Below the pieces are notes generated by a model. It saw only the letters and a program-made list of their open reading frames with translations. It was not told where the DNA came from and did no database searches. This document shows positions 24,064 through 32,279 of a stretch of 42,030 bases of DNA, in pieces. Within the stretch, counting starts at the first letter, position 1; each line of letters opens with the position of its first letter. The position numbers were made by a program, and so were the translations under genes. This DNA is from Candidatus Binatia bacterium (GTDB lineage: Bacteria; Desulfobacterota; Binatia; Bin18), in NCBI GenBank assembly GCA_022826945.1, contig JAJDTY010000062.1:1-42030 (forward strand), in the 5' to 3' direction.

Positions 24064-25104
24064 ATGATTTCGGTTGGTTATGTCCCCGATACCCACGGTG
24101 GCCCGTATCAACAACCAGAACCCGACCCGGAGCGCTCGGCCGATTTTGCCCAGCAGTTGCTGCACGAGGCCGAGCAGGCGGAACGGGCCGGATTTGATGT
24201 CCTGTTTGTGCCGGAACGACACGCTCGCACGGAATGCATGTTTCCCTCGACCCTGACCCTCATGGCCGCGCTAGCCGCCCGTACCGAGCGCGTTAAGATC
24301 GGCTCCTATGTCATCATGCCGCCCCTGTATCATCCGGTCCATCTGGCCGAGCAGGCTGCCATGATCGATGTTCTGTCACGCGGCCGCCTCATCATGGGCG
24401 TGGGCGTGGGCTATCATATCGATTACTTCAACCATTTTGGTGTATCGATTCGGCAACGCGAGGGTCGCTTTGAGGAATGTCTCGACATCATGTACAAGGC
24501 CTGGACGACACCGGGACCGGTTGCCCACCACGGCCGGTATTACGATTACGAGACGATCCACATCACGCCCAAGCCCTACCAAAAACCCCGCCCTCCCATT
24601 TGGATAGGCGCATTTGGCCCGAAGTCCATTGCGCGGGCCGGGCGATTGGGTGACGTCTGGTCGATGGCGCCGTTTTTTGACACCTTTGACACCCTCAAGA
24701 GTCAACTGGAAATCTATCAGGAGGCGGCGATAAAGGCCGGCAAAACGCCGCATGTGGCGCTACTCCGGGACGGCTGGCTGGCCTCCAGCATGGAGGAAGC
24801 CGAAGAGACGTTTGGCCGTCTCTGGCTTGAAGAGTGTAAGTTTTATCTGCGGATGGGCATGCTCACGCCGACTAAAGATTTTCGCTCAGAAGCGGATTTC
24901 ACCTTGGATAAAGTCCGCCCCTATATGGTGATAGGTACCAAAGACGACTGGCTCGAACACCTCAGTCTGTGGCAAAAAGAACTCGGGGTCGAGCATTTCG
25001 TGCTGCGCTGCCGGGTGCCCATGGGGCCACAGCCGGAACAGGTCATCGAATGCATCCAGCGGCTGGGCGAAGAAGTCTTGCCTACGCTCAAGACGCTGGC
25101 GTAA
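24064..25104 (+). CDS. Luciferase-like (LLM class) flavin-dependent oxidoreductase
   Basis: A 346-residue bacterial-luciferase-family TIM barrel using FMN or F420. Characteristic segments are EQAERAGFDVLFVPERH, ERVKIGSYVIMPPLYHPV, the HLAEQAAMIDVLSRGRL strand-helix with GVGVGYHIDYFNHFG, and KPYQKPRPPIWIGAFG. A final C-terminal helix follows HFVLRCRVPMG. Substrate cannot be read from sequence; relatives are alkane-, nitrilotriacetate- or polyketide-type monooxygenases. It starts an apparent two-gene unit with the acyl-CoA dehydrogenase 33 bases downstream. Confidence 0.88.
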   Translation: MISVGYVPDTHGGPYQQPEPDPERSADFAQQLLHEAEQAERAGFDVLFVPERHARTECMFPSTLTLMAALAARTERVKIGSYVIMPPLYHPVHLAEQAAMIDVLSRGRLIMGVGVGYHIDYFNHFGVSIRQREGRFEECLDIMYKAWTTPGPVAHHGRYYDYETIHITPKPYQKPRPPIWIGAFGPKSIARAGRLGDVWSMAPFFDTFDTLKSQLEIYQEAAIKAGKTPHVALLRDGWLASSMEEAEETFGRLWLEECKFYLRMGMLTPTKDFRSEADFTLDKVRPYMVIGTKDDWLEHLSLWQKELGVEHFVLRCRVPMGPQPEQVIECIQRLGEEVLPTLKTLA

Positions 25105-25137
25105 ACGGCCTCAGTACAAAACGAAGAGGGGAAGCGT

Positions 25138-26328
25138 ATGGATTTTCAATACACGCCTGAACAGGATACCTTTCGGGCCGAAGTCCGTGACTGGTTGGCC
25201 GCGAATTTGGACCCCGCCCTGTGCGTCGACGACCCCAAAGACGAGCGGGTTGCCCCGGACCGGGAAACGTTTGACAAGCGCCGTATCTGGCAGCGTACCA
25301 TGTACGACAGCGGCTGGGTTGGTATTGCCTGGCCCAAAGAATACGGCGGCCGCGGTGCCGGTCTGCTGGAACAGGTCATTTTTGACGAAGAATACACGAA
25401 CGCTCACGCGCCGATCTTACCCGGCTACTCCGGCATTGCCCTGTGCGGCCCGACGCTGATGCACTGGGGCACGGACGAACAAAAGGAACGCTTCCTCAAG
25501 CGGATACTGAATGGCGATGACGTATGGTGCCAGGGATATTCCGAGCCCGGTGCGGGCTCGGATCTGGCCGGTCTGCAAACCAAAGCCGTGACTGAAGGCG
25601 ACGATTTCATCATTAACGGCCAGAAGGTCTGGACCTCGGGCGCGCAGTACGCGGACTGGATTTTCATGCTGGTCCGGACCGACCCGGCCGCGCCTAAGCA
25701 TCGCGGCATCAGCTATATATTGGTCAATATGAAGACTCCTGGCGTGACGGTTCGGCCCTTGGTGCTGATGAATGGTCATTCCCATTTCAATGAAGTGTTT
25801 TTCGAAGACGTGCGTGTACCCAAGACCAATTTGGTTGGCCCGCTCAACCAGGGTTGGAAGGTAGCCATGACGACCTTAATGTTCGAGCGCGCCTATGCCG
25901 GAGTCGCGAATTATGACGACCAGATTGGCCGTTTGGTGGAACTGTCCCAACAGGTTTCCATCGACGGCGAGGCGGCCTGGGAGCAGTCCTGGGTGCGGCA
26001 GAAGCTGACCCAATTTCATATTGAAAGCCAAGCCCTGAAATACACCCGCTTGCGCGGTCTGACCAAGCTGCTCAAGGGTTTACCCCCAGGCCCGGAAGGC
26101 TCCATGCTGAAGTTGTGCGGCTCGGAGTTGGGTATTGATATTGCCGCGTTTGCCAGCGAACTCCTCGCCGGTGCGGCCATTACCGAGCAGGCGACCGATA
26201 TCGTCCCTGACGCCCCACGCTGGTTTAACCGGGTCCTCAGCGCCCGGCAGTATACGATTGCCGGCGGAACGAGTGAGATTCAGAAAAATATCATGGGTGA
26301 GCGGGTGTTGGGGTTACCGAAGGGATAA
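25138..26328 (+). CDS. Acyl-CoA dehydrogenase
   Basis: A 396-residue FAD-dependent acyl-CoA dehydrogenase. The family features are in order: YTPEQDTFRAEVRDWLA N-helix, GWVGIAWPKEYGG, YSEPGAGSDLAG, VWTSGAQYADW, the MFERAYAGV helix and YTIAGGTSEIQKNIMGER at the C-terminus. The usual MCAD-type catalytic Glu position reads Gly in the IAGGTSEIQ loop, so an isovaleryl-CoA-like base on the FERAYAG helix is plausible. An AGGGGAAGC site precedes the ATG. It desaturates an acyl-CoA and passes electrons to ETF. The partner gene at 24064 suggests a shared degradative route. Confidence 0.92.
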   Translation: MDFQYTPEQDTFRAEVRDWLAANLDPALCVDDPKDERVAPDRETFDKRRIWQRTMYDSGWVGIAWPKEYGGRGAGLLEQVIFDEEYTNAHAPILPGYSGIALCGPTLMHWGTDEQKERFLKRILNGDDVWCQGYSEPGAGSDLAGLQTKAVTEGDDFIINGQKVWTSGAQYADWIFMLVRTDPAAPKHRGISYILVNMKTPGVTVRPLVLMNGHSHFNEVFFEDVRVPKTNLVGPLNQGWKVAMTTLMFERAYAGVANYDDQIGRLVELSQQVSIDGEAAWEQSWVRQKLTQFHIESQALKYTRLRGLTKLLKGLPPGPEGSMLKLCGSELGIDIAAFASELLAGAAITEQATDIVPDAPRWFNRVLSARQYTIAGGTSEIQKNIMGERVLGLPKG

Positions 26329-26370
26329 AAGGACGAAACATACTGGAGACGGAAATCTTGCTCTTGCACG

Positions 26371-26910
26371 TTATTCTTCCCCATCTCCCCTTACCTGTCC
26401 CATCACGACCGTGTCGGAATACCGTCCGTTTAGACAGCGGTCCTGTCGCAGAATTGCTTCGCGGACGAAGCCCTGCTGTTCCAGCATGTTGATAGTCTGA
26501 GCTTCTGCGGCATCCACGTACAGCCACAGGCGGTTCATGCCGAGGACTTCAAACACATAGCATTGTATCAGGCCGACGGCTGCAGAAAGATAGCGCTCAC
26601 CGTCCGTCTTTTGCTCGCCAAGAAAAAACCCTAATTGGAGGTGACTGTTTTCCTGGTCAATGCAATTGAGGCCAATAAAACCGATCAAGCTATCCGTTTC
26701 CTGCGTGACAATCCCAAGAGCGATATCGTGCATATCGCCCTCGGTGCGTTCCAGAAACAGTTCTGTAGCGACTTGGTCCAACGGACGGTAAAAGAGATCG
26801 AGAGCAGCCCGTATTGCAGGCTGGGTTGTCCAGTGGGCCAAGTTGGGAACATCCTCAGGCTCCAGCGGGCGGAGATAGATGTCCGCGCCTATACAGAAGG
26901 GGTTGCGCAT
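26371..26910 (-). CDS. GNAT acetyltransferase (RimJ/RimL-like), second of a pair
   Basis: A 179-residue GNAT protein: YLRPLEPEDVPNLAHWTT, IGFIGLNCIDQENSHLQLGFFLGEQK, a loop with ERYLSAAVGLIQCYVFEVLGM and the RLWLYVDAAEAQTINMLEQQGFVREA helix, ending in the VMGQVRGD motif. It acetylates an unidentified amine, protein N-terminus or small molecule. The acetyl-CoA pyrophosphate loop is less regular than in the neighbour. It is paralogous to the gene at 26945 and follows it by 34 bases. Confidence 0.85.
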   Translation of the reverse strand: MRNPFCIGADIYLRPLEPEDVPNLAHWTTQPAIRAALDLFYRPLDQVATELFLERTEGDMHDIALGIVTQETDSLIGFIGLNCIDQENSHLQLGFFLGEQKTDGERYLSAAVGLIQCYVFEVLGMNRLWLYVDAAEAQTINMLEQQGFVREAILRQDRCLNGRYSDTVVMGQVRGDGEE

Positions 26911-26920
26911 TATTCATTCC

Positions 26921-26943
26921 AGCTCCCCTCCTCGGAGGGGGCT
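26921..26943 (-). other. Hairpin between the two GNAT genes
   Basis: CCCCTCC (26925-26931) and GGAGGGG (26934-26940) flank a TC loop, extended by AGC/GCT with one bulged base. No T-run follows on either strand, so it is not a classic terminator. It sits in the 34-base gap between the GNAT pair and could act as an RNA processing or stability element. Confidence 0.4.
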
Positions 26944-26944
26944 C

Positions 26945-27523
26945 TTAGGTTTTGCTCGGCTCGGACGCAGACAAAGCCGGTCTTTCCTCCCATTCTTCAC
27001 GTAGAATCGCCATGACGACCGTGTCCCAAAAACGACCGTCGTACACATGCGCCTGTCGCAGCACACCTTCCCGCCGGAAGCCGATTTTTTCGTACGTACG
27101 CATTCCGCGCAGATTATATTCGTACACGTGGAGCTGGACACGGTTTAAATGGAGTTTTTTGAAAGCATAATGCACAACTAGCGCGGTCGCCTCCGTTCCA
27201 TATCCTTTACCCCACTCACTCTTTTCGCCAATCATCATGCCCAGACTGGCGCTTCGATGTCGAAAGTCGATCTGATTTAGCCCGATCGAGCCTATAAGCT
27301 GGTCGGGCTCCTGGACGACAATGCCGAAAAGCACATCGCTCCCACTGGCATTCATCTTTTCAATCCAGGTCTGCTCCGCTCGTCTGTTCATGGCAGCCGC
27401 TCCGACGGCTAGGGTGCGGGTCACCTCGGCGTCATTGACCCACGGCACAAAAGCTGCCGCGTCCTCGCCTGTCAGCGGTCGGAGATAGACCTGGCTGCCG
27501 GTCATAGTTTGCCTCTCACTCAT
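26945..27523 (-). CDS. GNAT acetyltransferase (RimJ/RimL-like), first of a pair
   Basis: A 192-residue GNAT protein: VYLRPLTGEDAAAFVPWVND, the QLIGSIGLNQIDFRHRSASLGMMIGEK strands and a well-formed acetyl-CoA loop SEWGKGYGTEATALVVHYAF. The C-terminal part reads LHVYEYNLRGMRTYEKIGFRREG and VVMAILREEWEE. The pair follows a duplication. Family members acetylate ribosomal proteins or detoxify small molecules; no substrate is implied here. The promoter region overlaps the start of the divergent trp leader region. Confidence 0.88.
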   Translation of the reverse strand: MSERQTMTGSQVYLRPLTGEDAAAFVPWVNDAEVTRTLAVGAAAMNRRAEQTWIEKMNASGSDVLFGIVVQEPDQLIGSIGLNQIDFRHRSASLGMMIGEKSEWGKGYGTEATALVVHYAFKKLHLNRVQLHVYEYNLRGMRTYEKIGFRREGVLRQAHVYDGRFWDTVVMAILREEWEERPALSASEPSKT

Positions 27524-27583
27524 GTCCTAGACTTCTCACAACACCTGTGCAAACGCCTCATAACCCAGTGCTCTCAGGAGTGA

Positions 27584-27612
27584 TTGTCTTTATTGTTCGT
27601 GCCAAGTATAAT
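27584..27612 (+). promoter_or_regulatory. trp leader promoter
   Basis: TTGTCT (27584-27589) and a perfect TATAAT (27607-27612) with a 17-base spacer. Transcription would begin about 27618-27620, leaving almost no bases before the leader peptide ATG at 27622. Confidence 0.72.
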
Positions 27613-27621
27613 AATTTATCT

Positions 27622-27702
27622 ATGACGAGTTGTCCGAATCATTATCGGTTCCAGCATAGCCGGAATTGGTGGTGGCTGCCTGAGGAGGTGGCCCGGACGT
27701 AG
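27622..27702 (+). CDS. trpL: trp leader peptide with three consecutive Trp codons
   Basis: A 26-residue leader peptide (MTSCPNHYRFQHSRN, then WWW, then LPEEVART) whose three Trp codons occupy 27667-27675. No ribosome site precedes it and the promoter ends ten bases upstream, so it should be translated from a leaderless transcript, as described for alphaproteobacterial trpL. Stalling on the Trp codons when tryptophan is scarce would cover RNA strand 1 (27674-27680) and switch the downstream fold. It precedes trpEG. Confidence 0.85.
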   Translation: MTSCPNHYRFQHSRNWWWLPEEVART

Positions 27703-27728
27703 GATAACGACTGAAATCGGAGCCGCCT
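27674..27728 (+). promoter_or_regulatory. trp attenuator: alternative RNA strands 1, 2 and 3
   Basis: Strand 1 (GGCTGCC, 27674-27680) pairs with strand 2 (GGTGGCC, 27687-27693) right after the Trp codons. Strand 2 shifted by one base (AGGTGGC, 27686-27692) can instead pair with strand 3 (GCCGCCT, 27722-27728), the 5' arm of the first terminator. Ribosome stalling on Trp would hide strand 1 and favour the antiterminator. Confidence 0.65.
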
Positions 27729-27757
27729 TTTCGCTGAGAGGCGGCTCTATCTTTTTT
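27720..27757 (+). terminator. Intrinsic terminator 1 of the trp leader
   Basis: A perfect 9-bp stem, GAGCCGCCT (27720-27728) with AGGCGGCTC (27739-27747), ten-base loop, followed by TATC and six T residues. Confidence 0.8.
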
Positions 27758-27792
27758 AGGCCGCTGCCTCTCTCAAGGTTGCGGCCTTTTTT
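27758..27792 (+). terminator. Intrinsic terminator 2 of the trp leader
   Basis: AGGCCGC (27758-27764) pairs with GCGGCCT (27781-27787), and an inner GCCT/AGGT stem extends it to about 11 paired positions around one mismatch. It is followed by six T residues. It begins one base after the T-run of terminator 1, so the leader has two stop signals in tandem. Confidence 0.78.
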
Positions 27793-27833
27793 GTATAGGC
27801 CCGGCTCCACCAACGGAGGATAGTGAGGCCCAT

Positions 27834-30014
27834 ATGACATCCCTGCTCCAACACACAGACCATTACCATACCCGTGGGGGGATCACCGTTCATCGGGTGA
27901 TTGACGACCTGCCCGCGGCGGACACCATCGAGCCCGTTCTGGACGCGCTCGACAGTCAGCGAGGGGCACTGTTTGCCTCAAGCTATGAATATCCCGGACG
28001 CTACACCCGCTGGGATATGGGCTTTATCAACCCGCCCTTGGCGATTAGGGGGCATGGCTTGAATTTTTGGGTCTCGGCACTGAACGAGCGCGGCACCCTC
28101 CTCTTACCGGCAATCACCGCAGTGCTTGAGCAGCTTTCCGCCGTCGCCTCGTTGGAGGTCCGGGGGCAAGACCTGATTGGCTCTGTCACGCCAACGCAGG
28201 AGCGCTTCCCAGAGGAGCAGCGCAGCAAGCAAGCCTCGCTTTTTTCCGTGCTGCGCGTGCTTGTCCAGCTCTTTTACAGTACTGCGGAGCCTCATCTGGG
28301 CCTGTATGGCGCTTTTGGCTACGACCTCGCCTTTCAGTTTGAGCCGATACGGCTGCGTTTGGAGCGGCCGGCCGACCAGCGCGACCTAGTGCTCTATCTC
28401 CCTGACGAACTGATCGTGGTTGACCATCGGCGTGAGCGAGCGATGCGACGCAGCTATGAGTTTGAAGTAGACGGGCACTCGACGCATAGCTTACCCCGCA
28501 CCGGCGAAAGCCAAGCGTATCAGGGAAACCCCCAGGTGAAGCAGGGCTGCGACCACGAGCCAGGTGAGTATGCCGCCGGGGTGGCCGTGGCCAAGGATGC
28601 CTTCAAAAAAGGAGACCTGTTTGAGGTGGTTCCCGGACAAACGTTTTTTGAAGGCTGTAGTGCTTCCCCGGCGGAGCTGTTCCGGCGACTCCGGGAACGC
28701 AACCCTTCGCCGTACGGCTTTCTTGTCAATCTCGGACAAGACGAGTACTTGGTGGGGGCCTCGCCCGAAATGTACGTCCGAGTTGAAGGAAAGCGTGTCG
28801 AGACCTGTCCCATATCGGGCACCATTGCCCGCGGGCAGGATGCAATCACCGATGCCGACCGGATTCTTGAACTCCTGACCTCAAAGAAAGACGAGTCCGA
28901 GCTGACCATGTGCACGGACGTGGACCGCAACGACAAGTCTCGTATTTGTGAGCCGGGCAGCGTCCGCGTGATTGGGCGGCGTCAAATCGAAATGTACTCC
29001 CGCCTGATCCATACCGTCGATCATGTGGAGGGCTCTCTCAGAGAAGAGTTTGACGCGCTCGACGCCTTTTTAGCCCACACCTGGGCCGTGACCGTGACCG
29101 GCGCCCCCAAAGCCTGGGCCATGCAGTTTATTGAAGACCACGAAAAATCGCCCCGTGCCTGGTACGGTGGTGCGGTGGGTCTGATTGGGTTTAACGGCAA
29201 TCTGAATACCGGCCTGACGCTGCGGACTATTCGCCTGAAGGACGGAGTAGCCCAAGTCCGGGCCGGCGCCACTCTGCTCTACGACTCTGACCCGCAGGCG
29301 GAAGAGGAAGAAACCCACATCAAAGCCTCTGCTTTTCTCGACGCTATCCGTCGGCCGCGTGGCCTTACCCCGGAAAAGGGTATGCCTTTCGCGCCGGTTG
29401 GCCGAAATAAGAAAATTCTGTTGATCGATCATCAGGACTCCTTTGTCCATACCCTGGCCAATTATCTGCGCCAAACCGGCGCCGAGGTTCTCACTCTACG
29501 GACCGGGTTTCCCGAGCGCGAAATTGATACCTACCGTCCCGACCTGGTTGTCCTCTCCCCTGGTCCGGGGGAACCTGGAGATTTCAATCTCTCGGAGACG
29601 CTCGGCGCCATACTGAAACGGCATCTGCCCGTCTTTGGCGTGTGTCTGGGCCTCCAGGGGATTGTCGAGTACTTTGGGGGCAAACTCGCGACGCTCCCCT
29701 ACCCGATGCACGGCAAACCGTCACGCATTCGCATCCTCGATGGACACGGGCTGTACGATAATCTCCCCGGAGCATTTCGGGCGGCGCGTTACCACTCGCT
29801 GTTTGCCCTGCGGGACAGCCTGCCCGCCTGTCTGAGCGTTACCGCTGAGAGCGATGATGGCGTTGTCATGGCGGTTGAACATACCGACCTGCCCATCGCC
29901 GCAGTGCAGTTTCATCCGGAGTCCATCTTAACGCTTCAGGAAGACCTGGGTCTGCGATTGATGCACAATGCAGTAGAGACGCTGACCGCTCCACGGAAGG
30001 TACAGGCGGCGTAG
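27834..30014 (+). CDS. trpEG: Fused anthranilate synthase (TrpE-TrpG)
   Basis: A 726-residue fusion that converts chorismate and glutamine to anthranilate, the first step of tryptophan synthesis. The TrpE part (1-~515) includes SSYEYPGRYTRWD (feedback-site region), the chorismate-binding PYGFLVNLG, ASPEMYVRVEG, TCPISGTIARG and DRNDKSRICEPGSV. The TrpG glutaminase domain (~525-726) has nucleophile Cys604 (FGVCLGLQG), and His694/Glu696 in QFHPES. Both active sites are intact. The same fused layout with a WWW leader occurs in rhizobia. It is regulated by the attenuator just upstream. Confidence 0.97.
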   Translation: MTSLLQHTDHYHTRGGITVHRVIDDLPAADTIEPVLDALDSQRGALFASSYEYPGRYTRWDMGFINPPLAIRGHGLNFWVSALNERGTLLLPAITAVLEQLSAVASLEVRGQDLIGSVTPTQERFPEEQRSKQASLFSVLRVLVQLFYSTAEPHLGLYGAFGYDLAFQFEPIRLRLERPADQRDLVLYLPDELIVVDHRRERAMRRSYEFEVDGHSTHSLPRTGESQAYQGNPQVKQGCDHEPGEYAAGVAVAKDAFKKGDLFEVVPGQTFFEGCSASPAELFRRLRERNPSPYGFLVNLGQDEYLVGASPEMYVRVEGKRVETCPISGTIARGQDAITDADRILELLTSKKDESELTMCTDVDRNDKSRICEPGSVRVIGRRQIEMYSRLIHTVDHVEGSLREEFDALDAFLAHTWAVTVTGAPKAWAMQFIEDHEKSPRAWYGGAVGLIGFNGNLNTGLTLRTIRLKDGVAQVRAGATLLYDSDPQAEEEETHIKASAFLDAIRRPRGLTPEKGMPFAPVGRNKKILLIDHQDSFVHTLANYLRQTGAEVLTLRTGFPEREIDTYRPDLVVLSPGPGEPGDFNLSETLGAILKRHLPVFGVCLGLQGIVEYFGGKLATLPYPMHGKPSRIRILDGHGLYDNLPGAFRAARYHSLFALRDSLPACLSVTAESDDGVVMAVEHTDLPIAAVQFHPESILTLQEDLGLRLMHNAVETLTAPRKVQAA

Positions 30015-30108
30015 GAGAAGACGCTCGGCCTGGAATTCTCCGTCAAGGTCCGCTAGATTCGAGAAAGACAACTGTCGGAAACCCACCACCCACGAAACGG
30101 AGGAAGCA

Positions 30109-31371
30109 ATGAAATTCACGTGGTTTAATCTTATGCCGTGGCCGAGTCTGCCTGATAATTTCCGCGAAGAACACCACTCCGTGTGGGTGGATATTCCCAA
30201 CACGCTGTATGATCCCAACAAGGGCCACTTTGTCTACCACGAGTATATGGACCAACTCGAATACGCCGACTCGCTCGGCTATGACGGCATCGGCGTCAAC
30301 GAGCATCACCAGAACGGCTACGGCCTGATGCCCTCTCCGAATATCATTGCTGCCGGTCTGGCCCGGCGCACGTCCCAGGCCGCACTGGCGGTGATTGGCA
30401 ACTCGCTGGCCCTATACAACCCGCCGCTGCGGGTTGCCGAGGAATTCGCCATGCTGGACGTGATTTCCGGCGGGCGCCTGCTGGCTGGCTTTCCGGTCGG
30501 GACTTCGATGGACACCAATTATTGCTACGGCCAGATTCCGGGTCTGACCCGGGATAAATATGCCGAGGCACACGACCTGGTCATGCGCGCCTGGCACGAG
30601 GAAGAACCGTTTGCCTTTGACGGCAAATACAACCAGCTCCGCTATGTCAACCTGTGGCCCAAGCCCATTCAAAAGCCGAACCCGCCGATCTATATCCCCG
30701 GTGGCGGCTCAGTCGAAACCTGGGACTTCTGCCTGGATAACGACTACAACTACTCCTACCTGTCCTTCACCGGCTATTTGCGCGGGAAGAAACTGCTGGA
30801 CGGCTATTGGGATCGCGTGGCGGCCCGCGGCAAAGACGAATCCCCCTATCGGGCGGCATTTGCCCAGACTATCTGCGTGGCCGATACCGACCAGCAGGCC
30901 GAAGAGATGTACGCCGAGCACGTCAGCTATTTCTATAACCGCTGCTTGCACGTCCACGGCGGCTTTGCCGACGCGCCGGGCTATCGCACGATCAAGACCC
31001 TCAAGGCGGATGTGCTCAACGCCTTGAGCGAGGAGATGCAAAGTCTGTTTCCGAACCTGACCTGGAAAGAACTGGTTGACGAGGGCTATATCATTGCCGG
31101 CAGTCCGGCCACGGTCCGCGAACGCATGGAGGCACTCATCAAGTCGCTGCGTGTGGGACATATCTTCTGCCTGATCCATATCGGCAATATGCCCGACTGG
31201 AAAACGCGCTACTCGACCAAGCTCTTTGCCGAACAAGTCATGCCCCACCTGCGCGATATGTGGCCGGAGTGGAAGGATGACAATCGCTGGTGGTGCAAGC
31301 CGCTCGACGAACGGCTGCAACCCGAGACCGGTATTGAGCAGGCGCGTCAGGACGCAAGGATGCCGCTATGA
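30109..31371 (+). CDS. Luciferase-like (LLM class) flavin-dependent oxidoreductase
   Basis: A 420-residue long-form member of the luciferase-like family. It starts MKFTWFNLMPWPSLP behind ACGGAGGAAG, with EYADSLGYDGIGVNEHHQNG, the conserved NSLALYNPPLRVAEEFAMLD, GFPVGTSMDTNYCYGQIPG and KPIQKPNPPIYIPGGGS. It is only distantly related to the 24064 protein. Its stop overlaps the start of the hydrolase gene by four bases (ATGA), indicating a coupled oxygenase/hydrolase pair. Oxidation of a carbonyl or aromatic followed by hydrolytic cleavage fits this pairing, but substrate is unknown. Confidence 0.88.
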   Translation: MKFTWFNLMPWPSLPDNFREEHHSVWVDIPNTLYDPNKGHFVYHEYMDQLEYADSLGYDGIGVNEHHQNGYGLMPSPNIIAAGLARRTSQAALAVIGNSLALYNPPLRVAEEFAMLDVISGGRLLAGFPVGTSMDTNYCYGQIPGLTRDKYAEAHDLVMRAWHEEEPFAFDGKYNQLRYVNLWPKPIQKPNPPIYIPGGGSVETWDFCLDNDYNYSYLSFTGYLRGKKLLDGYWDRVAARGKDESPYRAAFAQTICVADTDQQAEEMYAEHVSYFYNRCLHVHGGFADAPGYRTIKTLKADVLNALSEEMQSLFPNLTWKELVDEGYIIAGSPATVRERMEALIKSLRVGHIFCLIHIGNMPDWKTRYSTKLFAEQVMPHLRDMWPEWKDDNRWWCKPLDERLQPETGIEQARQDARMPL

Positions 31372-32150
31372 ACAGCCGCATGATCGAGACGGGACGCGGA
31401 ACCAAGGTCCACGTCCTCGACGCGGGCAGCGGCGAGCCACTGGTCTTTATGCACGGCGCCGGCGGCTTGTTTCCGGAGAATCCCTTCCTCGACCAACTGG
31501 CCCAGCACTACCATGTGTTCGCCCCGGAATTCCCAGGCTTTGGTGAATCGACCGGCGAAGCCCTGCTGGAAGATATGCTGGACTTCGCCCTGCACGGCTG
31601 GGATGTGGTGCACGAGTTGGGTTTGACCAAGCCGCATATTGTCGGTCATTCGATGGGCGGTATGATTGCCGCGGAAATGGCAGCCCTGACGCCAAACGAT
31701 ATTTCCAAGCTCGTCCTGGTCGCCTCAGCCGGTCTGTGGCTGCCGGAGCATCCGATCCCGGATATTTTCTCCTTCCTGCCGCATGAGTTCGCCCAGTATC
31801 TGTTTCATGACCGGTCCCAGGGTGAGGCCATGTTGACCGGTGGCCTTGACCTCAAGAACCCTGAAGCACTGAAAGAATTCTATATTGGTAATTCCCGCCG
31901 TTTGAGTATGGCCGGAAAAATTCTTTTCCCCGTTCCCAACCGGCGGCTTTCAAAACGCCTATACCGCCTCAGCGCTCCGACCTTGCTCGTATGGGGCAAG
32001 AGTGATGCGCTCATTCCTCCGGTCTACGCGGAACGATTCAAAGCGCAGATTGCCAACGCCGAGATTGTTGAAATCGAAAAAGCCGGGCATATGCTTCCCT
32101 ACGAACAACCGGAAGAGTTTGTTCGGGCAGTGACGACCTTTCTCCAGTAA
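31368..32150 (+). CDS. Alpha/beta hydrolase
   Basis: A 260-residue hydrolase with a complete catalytic machinery: oxyanion turn HGAGG, nucleophile elbow GHSMGG, acid Asp in LLVWGKSDALIPP and His in IEKAGHMLPYEQPEEFV. It starts inside the stop of the luciferase-like gene and ends 2-3 bases before a strong hairpin. Family relatives include meta-cleavage product hydrolases and esterases. Confidence 0.9.
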   Translation: MNSRMIETGRGTKVHVLDAGSGEPLVFMHGAGGLFPENPFLDQLAQHYHVFAPEFPGFGESTGEALLEDMLDFALHGWDVVHELGLTKPHIVGHSMGGMIAAEMAALTPNDISKLVLVASAGLWLPEHPIPDIFSFLPHEFAQYLFHDRSQGEAMLTGGLDLKNPEALKEFYIGNSRRLSMAGKILFPVPNRRLSKRLYRLSAPTLLVWGKSDALIPPVYAERFKAQIANAEIVEIEKAGHMLPYEQPEEFVRAVTTFLQ

Positions 32151-32152
32151 AC

Positions 32153-32175
32153 GGCACGGGCGCAGCGCCCGTGCC
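32153..32175 (+). terminator. Strong hairpin after the oxidoreductase/hydrolase pair
   Basis: GGCACGGGCG (32153-32162) and CGCCCGTGCC (32166-32175) form a perfect 10-bp stem with a CAG loop, followed by TATTTCC. The T-run is weak but the position right after the stop codon fits termination. Confidence 0.55.
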
Positions 32176-32279
32176 TATTTCCTCGCCTAGAGGTAACACC
32201 TGCCTCGTCCAAGCCTTTCCTCAACCGGCCCGAAGTGGTATGGCGGAAAGCATACGGTAACAATTGAGGGAGGGAGTCC

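Noticed and set aside
30709..31320. Minus-strand frame of 203 residues inside the LLM gene
   Set aside because: Antisense shadow of a strongly supported gene; no recognisable domain and no ribosome site.
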